Source: Lachnospiraceae bacterium (lineage in GTDB: Bacteria > Bacillota > Clostridia > Lachnospirales > Lachnospiraceae). Taken from it: a stretch of 16,693 nucleotides of DNA. Under the pieces are notes generated by a model. That model did not search any database. It saw only the letters and a program-made list of their open reading frames with translations, and was not told where the DNA came from. Both the position numbers and the translations under genes were made by a program. The stretch lies in NCBI GenBank assembly GCA_017964745.1, contig JAGCRJ010000043.1, positions 1-16,693 on the forward strand, in the 5' to 3' direction. Of this stretch, positions 1 to 6,010 are shown one piece after another. How positions within the stretch are numbered: the stretch's first letter is position 1; each line of letters starts with the position of its first letter.

Positions 1-178
1 TAACCCGATGCACGGCCGCGATTCCCACGGTACAGTTGCATCCCTGTCCTCCGTATCCAAACTTCCTTTCAACGATGCTCAGGACGGTATCTCCAATACC
101 TTCACCATCATCCCCGGTGCTCTTGGTAAGGAAGATAAGGTCTTCGCTGGCGACATCGAGCTCGACCTGAACAAGTAA
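1..178 (+). CDS. pflB: Pyruvate formate-lyase core subunit, 3' end only (glycyl-radical domain absent)
   Basis: This is the last 58 codons of a formate C-acetyltransferase, which converts pyruvate and CoA to acetyl-CoA and formate. Reading from base 2, the peptide begins NPMHGRDSHG and continues through KLPFNDAQDGISNTFTI and GALGKEDK, the well-known conserved block near the PFL C-terminus. In ordinary PFLs this block is followed directly by a linker and then the glycyl-radical domain with its RVSGYAV motif. Here the frame ends in TAA at 176-178, after GDIELDLNK, before any of that domain. The missing domain is encoded separately at 459-707. The catalytic cysteine pair would lie upstream of the window. 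The family assignment is secure. That the gene is a natural shortened core rather than a truncation is inferred from the intact downstream radical-domain gene and the lack of a decayed remnant. Confidence 0.93.
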   Translation, partial: NPMHGRDSHGTVASLSSVSKLPFNDAQDGISNTFTIIPGALGKEDKVFAGDIELDLNK

Positions 179-196
179 TTGACTCAACTCACTTAG

Positions 197-221
197 CCGC
201 GGCGCTCTCCGGAGCGCCCGG
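197..221 (+). promoter_or_regulatory. Stable intercistronic hairpin with UNCG-type loop
   Basis: Between the PFL core stop and the next ribosome-binding site lies a perfect 7-bp stem (201-207 with 212-218) closed by a C-G pair around a TCCG loop, i.e. a cUNCGg tetraloop, one of the most stable RNA loops. Three further pairs (197-199 with 219-221) extend it past a one-base bulge. No T-tract follows, so it is not a typical terminator. It sits immediately before the GTGGAGGA ribosome-binding site of the 66-aa gene. A role in mRNA processing or 3'-end protection of the core message, giving different core and small-subunit levels, is inference. Confidence 0.7.
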
Positions 222-236
222 TGTGGAGGAAACATT

Positions 237-437
237 ATGGACGAGAAGCAAATGGTTGACGATCTCGTAGCAATGCTGGACAAAGGCATGGCTAACGGAA
301 TGGGCCACATGAACGTGGACACTGCGGCAGATCAGGCTTCCAAGGAAGTACAGACCATGGGTTGCACGGATTGTTCCAGAACCCCTTTGGCTTGCAGCGT
401 TCCGACTCTCCATCAGGGTATCGATGACTATCAATAA
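237..437 (+). CDS. 66-aa Cys-containing protein resembling the start of the PFL glycyl-radical domain
   Basis: This is a small gene with a strong ribosome-binding site (GGAGGA, 7 nt before ATG) between the PFL core and the glycyl-radical protein. Residues 7-29 align without gaps to residues 10-32 of the 82-aa neighbour: LVAMLDKG...GHMNVD against LVNLLDGY...HHLNVN, about 9 of 23 identical. The second half is unrelated: the RVSGY radical site is missing and is replaced by a stretch with Cys43, Cys46 and Cys53 (Cx2Cx6C). It therefore looks like a duplicated PFL C-terminal segment whose radical half has been lost or replaced. It cannot hold a glycyl radical. Plausible roles are an assembly or docking factor for the split enzyme, a regulator competing with the radical subunit, or a metal or redox-sensing piece. 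I know of no characterised protein of this type, and the function is unknown. Confidence 0.8.
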   Translation: MDEKQMVDDLVAMLDKGMANGMGHMNVDTAADQASKEVQTMGCTDCSRTPLACSVPTLHQGIDDYQ

Positions 438-458
438 TCCTAACAGGAGGAAAAACAA

Positions 459-707
459 ATGGCAGCAGAAGCAGCTACAGCACAGGTTAACAACCTTGTA
501 AATCTTCTCGATGGTTATGCTACCAAGGGTGGCCACCATCTTAACGTAAACGTTCTTAACAGAGATACTCTTCTCGATGCTCAGCAGCATCCCGAGAACT
601 ATCCTCAGCTTACCATCCGTGTTTCCGGATACGCTGTTAACTTCATCAAGTTAACTCCCGAGCAGCAGGCAGATGTTATCTCAAGAACCTTCCACGAGGC
701 TATCTGA
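459..707 (+). CDS. grcA: Stand-alone glycyl-radical domain of pyruvate formate-lyase (GrcA/YfiD-like)
   Basis: The 82-aa protein is the C-terminal glycyl-radical domain of PFL as a separate polypeptide. It has HHLNVNVLNRDTL (about 26-38), PENYPQLT (45-52) and the radical motif RVSGYAV (54-60), with Gly57 as the predicted radical site, followed by the usual LTPEQQ...ISRTF tail. PflA would abstract a hydrogen from Gly57, and the radical would then pass to the active-site cysteines of the core protein. The N-terminal part (NNLVNLLDGY) matches the linker that follows the core in one-piece PFLs, so core and small protein together rebuild a whole enzyme. In E. coli the related protein YfiD/GrcA is a spare part that rescues oxygen-cleaved PFL. 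Here, next to a core lacking the domain, it would be the obligate partner. The ribosome-binding site AGGAGG lies 7 nt upstream of ATG. It is 21 nt downstream of the 66-aa gene and likely co-transcribed with it. Confidence 0.93.
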   Translation: MAAEAATAQVNNLVNLLDGYATKGGHHLNVNVLNRDTLLDAQQHPENYPQLTIRVSGYAVNFIKLTPEQQADVISRTFHEAI

Positions 708-731
708 TCGCTGGAGATCATGAGAAAGTAT

Positions 732-764
732 GGGCCCGAAAGCTTACGCTTCGGGCCCGTTTTT
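732..764 (+). terminator. Intrinsic terminator or attenuator between the PFL subunit genes and pflA
   Basis: A 9-bp GC-rich stem (732-740 with 750-758) continues through two more pairs past a bulged A and is followed by GTTTTT (759-764). pflA starts only 15 nt later with its own ribosome-binding site, and no promoter is apparent in that gap. Partial read-through is therefore the likely way pflA is expressed, keeping the activase well below the abundant PFL subunits. Confidence 0.85.
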
Positions 765-778
765 AAAAGGAGAATCAG

Positions 779-1561
779 ATGATAGGTCACATTCATTCTC
801 TTGAAAGCTTCGGAACCGTAGACGGACCCGGCACAAGGTTCGTTGTATTTTTCAAAGGCTGCCCCATGAGATGCGCTTACTGTCATAACCCGGATACCTG
901 GGAGATGGCGGGTGGCACCGATATGGAGGCAAAGTATATCCTCGAGCAGTATCACCGTAACGAGAGCTTCTATCAGAACGGCGGCGGTCTGACCGTTACC
1001 GGCGGAGAACCCCTCGTGCAGATAGATTTCCTTCTCGAGCTTTTTGAGCTCTGCAAAAAGGACGGTATCCACACCTGTCTCGATACATCGGGAATAATGT
1101 TCAATCCCGATAATGCCGAGCTTATGAAGAAATATGACAGACTCTGCGAACTGACCGATCTTGTAATGCTCGATATCAAGCATATCGATAATGAGCATCA
1201 TAAGAGTCTTGTAAAGCAGCCCAATACCAATATACTGAAATTCCCGTTCTATCTTCAGGAGAAGAATGTAGACATGTGGATACGCCACGTCATTGTTCCG
1301 GGTCTTACGGATGATGACAAATATCTGTACGAACTCGGATATTTCATCGGACAGTTCCACAATCTGAGGGCACTCGATGCTCTTCCTTATCACGACATGG
1401 GTAAGAAGAAGTATGAGGAACTCGGGATAGATTATCCCCTCAAGGATGTAAAACCTCTCGATCCCAAGGTCCTTCTGGAAAAGAAAAAGGTTATCCTTGA
1501 CGGTATAAGGAAGAGACGTGAGGAGCTTACCGCAGCGGGAGAGGTATTCACACATTCCTAA
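779..1561 (+). CDS. pflA: Pyruvate formate-lyase activating enzyme (radical SAM)
   Basis: This is a 260-aa activase, the usual length for PflA. It uses S-adenosylmethionine and a [4Fe-4S] cluster to generate the glycyl radical on PFL anaerobically in the cytoplasm. The radical SAM cluster motif is CPMRCAYC (Cys28, Cys32, Cys35), preceded by the family's typical SFGTVDGPG. The SAM-binding GGEP is at 75-78, and DTSG (102-105), LDIKH (131-135) and VPGLTDD (173-179) follow in the expected order. It begins 15 nt after the terminator hairpin, with AAAAGGAGA as ribosome-binding site. The target here would be Gly57 of a separate 82-aa protein. This fits the known mechanism, in which the radical domain must swing out of the PFL barrel to reach the activase. 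A separable domain might do this more freely, which is inference. The next gene, a ferredoxin, could supply the electron needed to reduce the cluster. Confidence 0.96.
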   Translation: MIGHIHSLESFGTVDGPGTRFVVFFKGCPMRCAYCHNPDTWEMAGGTDMEAKYILEQYHRNESFYQNGGGLTVTGGEPLVQIDFLLELFELCKKDGIHTCLDTSGIMFNPDNAELMKKYDRLCELTDLVMLDIKHIDNEHHKSLVKQPNTNILKFPFYLQEKNVDMWIRHVIVPGLTDDDKYLYELGYFIGQFHNLRALDALPYHDMGKKKYEELGIDYPLKDVKPLDPKVLLEKKKVILDGIRKRREELTAAGEVFTHS

Positions 1562-1611
1562 ATGATTTGGCTTAACTAACTATGATTAGTCTGAACTGAT
1601 TACTCTTTTTC

Positions 1612-1643
1612 TTGTAATAGTCAGACAATTATATTACTATAAT
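1612..1643 (+). promoter_or_regulatory. Probable promoter of the ferredoxin gene
   Basis: A perfect TATAAT (1638-1643) lies in an AT-rich stretch after pflA. The best -35 candidate, TTGTAA (1612-1617), is spaced at 20 nt, longer than ideal, so the -35 assignment is weak. A start near 1650 would give a leader of about 54 nt. That leader includes the interrupted palindrome GTCCG-aa-CGGAC (1671-1682), a possible protein-binding site just downstream of the start point. Confidence 0.5.
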
Positions 1644-1703
1644 ACAGACGGATAAGTAGGGATTCCGGTAGTCCGAACGGACAATATTTAAGGAGGTGTT
1701 ATT

Positions 1704-1874
1704 ATGGCATATAAGATTGGTGACGGATGTATCTGCTGCGGTTCTTGCGAGGCTCAGTGCCCCGTTGGAGCTATCTCAATGGCAGACGGAAAGTTTGAGA
1801 TCGATCCCGAGAAGTGCATCGACTGCGGAGCATGCGCAGGACAGTGCCCTGTAGGTGCTATCGAGCAGGCTTGA
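1704..1874 (+). CDS. 2[4Fe-4S] ferredoxin, clostridial type
   Basis: This 56-aa low-potential electron carrier has two canonical cluster motifs. The first is Cys9, Cys12, Cys15 and Cys19-Pro; the second is Cys38, Cys41, Cys44 and Cys48-Pro. There is one extra cysteine at position 11 inside the first motif. The start MAYKIGDGC matches the familiar AYKI- start of clostridial ferredoxins, and the length is typical. A strong ribosome-binding site (AAGGAGGTG) lies before the ATG. It has its own promoter-like element after pflA and a strong terminator behind it, so it is probably a short separate transcript. A role as electron donor to PflA, or to hydrogenase and pyruvate:ferredoxin oxidoreductase elsewhere, cannot be decided from position alone. 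Confidence 0.96.
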   Translation: MAYKIGDGCICCGSCEAQCPVGAISMADGKFEIDPEKCIDCGACAGQCPVGAIEQA

Positions 1875-1887
1875 TCCATATAAGACT

Positions 1888-1920
1888 AAAGCGCAAGTGC
1901 CCTGCACTTGCGCTTTTTTT
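1888..1920 (+). terminator. Rho-independent terminator after the ferredoxin
   Basis: A perfect 10-bp stem (1891-1900 with 1904-1913) with a CCT loop is flanked by AAA on the left and seven T on the right (1914-1920). dnaB ends 21 nt further on the opposite strand. Read on the minus strand the hairpin is followed only by TTTAGTC, so it may also stop the dnaB transcript, but less efficiently. Confidence 0.92.
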
Positions 1921-1940
1921 ATTTCCTGTAGTTACTGATC

Positions 1941-3326
1941 TTATTCTTCGGAGCCCTGGCTCTTCAGCTTTTCCTTTTCATCCTTGCTCATATTGGCGAA
2001 CTTGGTGTACTCGGGCAGCCATACAAGAGGGAACTCGTCTACCGGGCCGTTTCTCTGTTTGGCAATGATGATGTCGGATACGTTCTTTCTCTTGGTATCC
2101 TTGTTATAGTAATCCTCACGGTAAATGAACATTACGATATCGGCATCCTGCTCGATCGCACCCGATTCACGAAGGTCGGAGAGCATGGGTTTGGGAGGCT
2201 TACGGCTCTCGACGGTTCTCGAAAGCTGTGAGAGTGCGACAACGGGGATCTCGAGCTCACGGGCAAGTCCCTTAAGGTCTCTTGATATCTGGGAGACTTC
2301 CTGCTGTCTGCTTTCCGCACGGCCGGAGCCCTGCATCAGCTGGAGATAGTCGATGAATATGATATCGAGCTTGCCGGCTGCTTTAAGTCTTCTGCACTTT
2401 GCCCTTACTTCGGATACCGAAATGCCGGGGGTATCGTCGATGAAGAGATTGGATTTTCCGAAAAGGCTTCCGCTCTCTGTTATCTTCTGGTAATCGTCGC
2501 CGGATACCTTGCCGTTTCGAAGGAGTGAGACGCTGACCCTTGAATTCATGGCCATAAGTCTGTTGGCAAGCTGGGTCGAGCTCATTTCCAGCGAGAATAT
2601 TCCTACGCCCTTTTTGCCCTTGAGGGCCATATGCTCAGCGATATTGAGCGCAAATGCGGTCTTACCCATGGAGGGTCTCGCCGCTATGAGTATGAAGTCG
2701 GATTTCTGGAATCCCGATGTAAGGAAATCAAGATCGGCAAACCCCGTTGCAAGGCCGGTAACGGTTCCCTGGTTACGGTATGCGATCGCTACGTTTGAAA
2801 GCGCTTCATAGAAGATGTCGTCGATGGGCTTGATGTCCCTTACGACCCTTGACTGGGTGGCTTCGAAGATCTTCTTTTCGGCCTCGTCAAAAAGCTGTGT
2901 GGTGTCGGTCTCGTCACGGTATCCTTTTTCCGCGATCGCCTCGGCTGCACTTATAAGGCTCCTGCTCTCGGCCTTGCGGTGAACGATCTCAGCGTAGTAC
3001 GAAGCGTTGGCGCTGGTGCTGGTGGCCGAATCCTTCATGATATCCATGATGAAGGCGAGGTTAGCGACATTCGCGGTCTTCTCGTTTTCCCCGAGCTTGT
3101 CCTTGAGGGTCACGGGATCGACCTTCTGGCCGTTGTTTTCCATCTCGACAATGATGTCATAGATGGAGCCGAAGATCCTGTTATAGAACTCGTCCCCTGC
3201 CTTGATGATCTCCTGGACCTCCGATATGGCCTTGGAGGACATGAGCATACTGGTGAGTACGGCTCTTTCCGCATCATCGTCATGGGGCATTATTTTTTTG
3301 ATGACATTTTCGCTGAATCCGTCCAT
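1941..3326 (-). CDS. dnaB: Replicative DNA helicase DnaB
   Basis: This 461-aa hexameric 5'-3' helicase unwinds DNA at the replication fork (DnaC in Bacillus naming). The N-terminal primase-interaction domain begins PHDDDAERAVL (about 14-24). A linker follows, then the RecA-like domain with TGFADLD (194-200), Walker A ARPSMGKTA (216-224), SLEMS (245-249), Walker B IIFIDYLQL (322-330) and SDLRESGAIEQDAD (383-396) with the conserved arginine and DnaB signature. It is full length for the family. The ATG lies 1 nt after the rplI stop, with only a weak GAAGAGG upstream, so its translation is probably coupled to rplI. It is the last gene of the gdpP-rplI-dnaB set, a common order in Firmicutes. Confidence 0.98.
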   Translation of the reverse strand: MDGFSENVIKKIMPHDDDAERAVLTSMLMSSKAISEVQEIIKAGDEFYNRIFGSIYDIIVEMENNGQKVDPVTLKDKLGENEKTANVANLAFIMDIMKDSATSTSANASYYAEIVHRKAESRSLISAAEAIAEKGYRDETDTTQLFDEAEKKIFEATQSRVVRDIKPIDDIFYEALSNVAIAYRNQGTVTGLATGFADLDFLTSGFQKSDFILIAARPSMGKTAFALNIAEHMALKGKKGVGIFSLEMSSTQLANRLMAMNSRVSVSLLRNGKVSGDDYQKITESGSLFGKSNLFIDDTPGISVSEVRAKCRRLKAAGKLDIIFIDYLQLMQGSGRAESRQQEVSQISRDLKGLARELEIPVVALSQLSRTVESRKPPKPMLSDLRESGAIEQDADIVMFIYREDYYNKDTKRKNVSDIIIAKQRNGPVDEFPLVWLPEYTKFANMSKDEKEKLKSQGSEE

Positions 3327-3327
3327 A

Positions 3328-3774
3328 TCAAGCCTCTTCGACTTTGACGCTCAAGGTTGCGGTAACCTGGGGATGAAGCTTGACCTGAACATTGTATGTT
3401 CCGGGAGCTTTGATGGCTTCGTCGAGAACGATCTTCTTCTTGTCGAGGGTGATGCCGTGCTGCTTTGCACATTCCTCTGCGATCTCCTTGGAAGAGACGG
3501 ATCCGAATGAACGTCCGCCGGCACCGGTCTTGATGGATGTCTTGACCGAAAGAGAGCCGAGCTTTTCGGAGAGCGCCTGTGCCTCCGCAAGCTTTTCGTC
3601 GGCGATCTTCTTCTCATTTGCTTTCTGGAGCTTAAGGTCGTTGATATTGGCGGCGGTAGCTTCTACGCCTATCCCCTTGGGGAGGATGTAATTTCTTGCG
3701 TATCCGTCGCTCGCATTTATGATGTCACCTTTTTTGCCGAGTTTCTTCTCGTCCTGTAAAAGAATAATCTTCAT
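3328..3774 (-). CDS. rplI: 50S ribosomal protein L9
   Basis: This 148-aa L9 is a two-domain protein joined by a long helix that sits at the base of the L1 stalk and helps hold the reading frame. The N-terminal signature GYARNYILPKG (24-34) follows the expected LGKKGDII (12-19). The central charged helix (about 42-75) and the C-terminal RNA-binding domain ending in VTATLSVKVEEA are present. The length is standard. The ATG overlaps the gdpP stop by one base (TAATG). GGTGAG inside the gdpP end can serve as ribosome-binding site. Confidence 0.97.
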   Translation of the reverse strand: MKIILLQDEKKLGKKGDIINASDGYARNYILPKGIGVEATAANINDLKLQKANEKKIADEKLAEAQALSEKLGSLSVKTSIKTGAGGRSFGSVSSKEIAEECAKQHGITLDKKKIVLDEAIKAPGTYNVQVKLHPQVTATLSVKVEEA

Positions 3775-5831
3775 TAGATCTCACCGCTTTCTGTCAAAGA
3801 ATCAATCGTGTTTTTAAGTTCGCCTATCGCTTCCTCTATCTGCGCGCCTTCAAGCTGGCAGGCCGCAACGGAGAGGTGTCCGCCTCCGCCCATATGCTCC
3901 ATGATGAGCTGGACGTTTACTTCGTCTATGGATCTTGCACTTATATGTATCTTGCCTGCAAAGTCCGTGAGAACGAAGCTTGCTTTGATGCCCCTGATGT
4001 TGAGGAGCTCGTTCGCTGCCTGTGCTCCGATGAGGGTGGGGCTGGGACAATCGTCCGCCGTGCAAACGCTTATCGCATATGCTCCGCGGTATATCTCGGC
4101 CTGAGATACCGTATCCGCCTTTGCCCTGTATTCATCCGCACCTGCGCGGAACATCTTTCTTACTCTTGTTACATCCGCACCGCATCTTCTGAGGAATGCG
4201 GCAGCTTCGAAGGTTCTTACGCCGGCCTTGCTCTGGAAGGAGTTGGAGTCGACCATGATACCGGAATACATGCAGTCAGCTTCTTCGGGACGTATCTTGA
4301 CGTTGTCCGCGGCATACTGGAGTATCTCGGAGATCATCTCACACGCACTCGATGCATAGGGCTCGATATATGAAAGGGTCGCATTCTCGATGACTTCGCT
4401 TCCGGACCTGTGGTGATCGAGAACAACGATGGTCTTGCAGTACTTGATAAGGTCGGGGCATTCCGTGATGGAAGGCTTGTTGACGTCGACGACTACCAGA
4501 ACGGAACCGGCATTTGCAAGGTCGATAGCCTGCTGTGAGCTGATCATGACCTCCTCGTATTCCTCGCCTCCGCTTATGAAGGTATCGATAAGGGGCTGGA
4601 CCTCGCTCGTGGGGTTATCCATGACTATGTAAGCGCTCTTGCCGAGAACCTTTGCGATACAGTAGATACCGACCGCGGCACCGAACGAATCCGCATCGGG
4701 ACGGCTGTGTCCCATGATGAGGACGTTGTCCTTGGCTGTGATGATCTCACGGAGTGCCTGTGCCTTAACACGGGCTTTGACTCTCGTACTCTTTTCGATG
4801 GTCTGTGACTTTCCGCCGTAGTAGGTAACCTGATCCTTGGTCTTGATGACTGCCTGGTCGCCGCCTCTGCCGAGTGCGAGGTCTATCGCGTTACGCGCGT
4901 ACTCATAATTCTGTGCATATGTCAGGCCGTCCACACCGAGACCGATACTTGTCGTAACAGCCATGGAGTTCTCGCCGAGCTTTACGGTCTTGATATCCTG
5001 GAGCAGTTCGAAATGCTTGTCCTGCATCTCGGCGATCGCTTTCTTACGGAGGATCACAAGGTACTTATCCTTCTCGGTCTTACGGCATATTCCGTCGAGA
5101 CCGGAGATGTATTTGTTGACCTTTCTGTCTATGAGTGCCGCAAGGAGACTCTGCTTGACTTCCTCGACACTTTCCATAGCCTCGTCGAAATTGTCCAGGT
5201 AGATCATTCCGACGCAGAGCGACTGGTCATCGAGTTCCTGAAGAGCAATGTTGAGTGCGGTCTTGTCGAACATGAACATCGCGATGAGGTAGCCGTTGTA
5301 GCCTTCGGCTTCTATCAGGTCGCTGTTTTCGGCCATTTCCTTAAGAGGGATCCTCTTGAGGCGGATGCTGTAATCCCTGCCTTCGTGCTCGATATCGAAT
5401 TCAGCTTCGTCCGAATCCTCTTCCCTGGGGAGCTTGTCTCCGGTGATGACGGGGAATATGGAGGTGATGGACTTGTTGTATTTCTTGGGTTCGTCGGTGA
5501 TCTGCTCGAAAGCGATGTTGGTCCACATCACCTTGCCGTCCTCATCAAGGAGAGCATAGGGGATGTCGAGCTCCCTTAAGAGCTTTCTCTGGATCTGCCC
5601 GTACTCGGTCGCAAAGCTTACGAGCTCGTTCATGATCATGGGCTTGTTATTGTAGTAGAGAGTAAGGGAGACAATAAAGTAGAAAACGGTAAATACGCAA
5701 AGGAGCGCACCTGCCTGAATGCTTACAAGGAATATGGCTGCGTTAACGGCAAGGAGAAGCAGTCCGAGATATATGCTGAAACGCATATAGGATCTTAAAT
5801 GCCCCTTTACCTTTAAGCGGGTTTTCATCAT
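3774..5831 (-). CDS. gdpP: Cyclic-di-AMP phosphodiesterase GdpP (DHH/DHHA1)
   Basis: This 685-aa membrane-bound enzyme hydrolyses c-di-AMP to pApA. The layout is complete: two membrane helices (about 19-60), a PAS-like region (about 85-190), a degenerate GGDEF domain (about 200-335, no intact GGDEF motif, as usual in this family), then the DHH domain with GHSRPDADS (374-382), VVVDVN (446-451) and DHH (472-474), and DHHA1 ending with GGGGH (647-651). The conserved metal ligands (His375, Asp379, Asp381, Asp449, His473, Asp528) appear present, so it should be active. Two ATG codons are adjacent; the first lies 8-9 nt behind AAAGGAAA. It heads the gdpP-rplI-dnaB operon. c-di-AMP controls osmolytes and cell-wall balance, but no c-di-AMP riboswitch consensus was recognisable in this window. 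Confidence 0.97.
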   Translation of the reverse strand: MMKTRLKVKGHLRSYMRFSIYLGLLLLAVNAAIFLVSIQAGALLCVFTVFYFIVSLTLYYNNKPMIMNELVSFATEYGQIQRKLLRELDIPYALLDEDGKVMWTNIAFEQITDEPKKYNKSITSIFPVITGDKLPREEDSDEAEFDIEHEGRDYSIRLKRIPLKEMAENSDLIEAEGYNGYLIAMFMFDKTALNIALQELDDQSLCVGMIYLDNFDEAMESVEEVKQSLLAALIDRKVNKYISGLDGICRKTEKDKYLVILRKKAIAEMQDKHFELLQDIKTVKLGENSMAVTTSIGLGVDGLTYAQNYEYARNAIDLALGRGGDQAVIKTKDQVTYYGGKSQTIEKSTRVKARVKAQALREIITAKDNVLIMGHSRPDADSFGAAVGIYCIAKVLGKSAYIVMDNPTSEVQPLIDTFISGGEEYEEVMISSQQAIDLANAGSVLVVVDVNKPSITECPDLIKYCKTIVVLDHHRSGSEVIENATLSYIEPYASSACEMISEILQYAADNVKIRPEEADCMYSGIMVDSNSFQSKAGVRTFEAAAFLRRCGADVTRVRKMFRAGADEYRAKADTVSQAEIYRGAYAISVCTADDCPSPTLIGAQAANELLNIRGIKASFVLTDFAGKIHISARSIDEVNVQLIMEHMGGGGHLSVAACQLEGAQIEEAIGELKNTIDSLTESGEI

Positions 5832-5871
5832 CCGGTTTTTCCTTTCACAAATAATGAAAAAGACTCAGTAC

Positions 5872-5880
5872 ATTATAGCA
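5872..5880 (-). promoter_or_regulatory. Extended -10 promoter of gdpP-rplI-dnaB
   Basis: On the minus strand the sequence TGCTATAAT forms a perfect -10 with the extended TGn element (complement of 5872-5880). The -35 at about 5895-5900 is poor (TGTTTT-like), as is common with extended -10 promoters. The start point should be near 5865, leaving a leader of about 35 nt to the gdpP ATG. Confidence 0.7.
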
Positions 5881-5916
5881 TAAACCCTTGTATAAAAACA
5901 TATCGAACGTATAACA

Positions 5917-5984
5917 AAAGGACGGTTTTCGAGTTCCGTCACGGCTGTGGAAAAAACCGTGGCAGAACACGAAAACCGTCCTTT
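5917..5984 (-). terminator. Long hairpin terminator downstream of mecA
   Basis: A perfect 15-bp outer stem (5917-5931 with 5970-5984) encloses further pairing: 5933-5936 with 5965-5968, and 5940-5944 with 5957-5961. This gives one long, nearly continuous hairpin of 68 nt. On the minus strand it comes 26 nt after the mecA stop and is followed by TTTTGTTAT, a short U-rich tail, so it most likely ends the mecA transcript. It is much longer than a normal terminator stem. It lies just upstream of the gdpP promoter and insulates that operon. Confidence 0.7.
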
Positions 5985-6010
5985 GATCTTATGAAAACAG
6001 ACGTTATTGT

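Noticed and set aside
1..707. Frameshift or sequencing error explaining the missing PFL C-terminus
   Set aside because: Core and radical domain are separated by about 280 nt that includes a hairpin, two good ribosome-binding sites and another small gene. A single indel cannot restore one frame.
605..1555. 316-aa open frame on the minus strand opposite pflA
   Set aside because: It overlaps the clearly coding pflA and radical-subunit genes, has no recognisable domain, and its open frame is explained by the codon bias of the + strand genes.
1583..1602. Direct repeat TGATTA (1583-1588 and 1597-1602) before the ferredoxin promoter
   Set aside because: Six bases twice in AT-rich sequence, without further copies; not enough to claim a regulator site.
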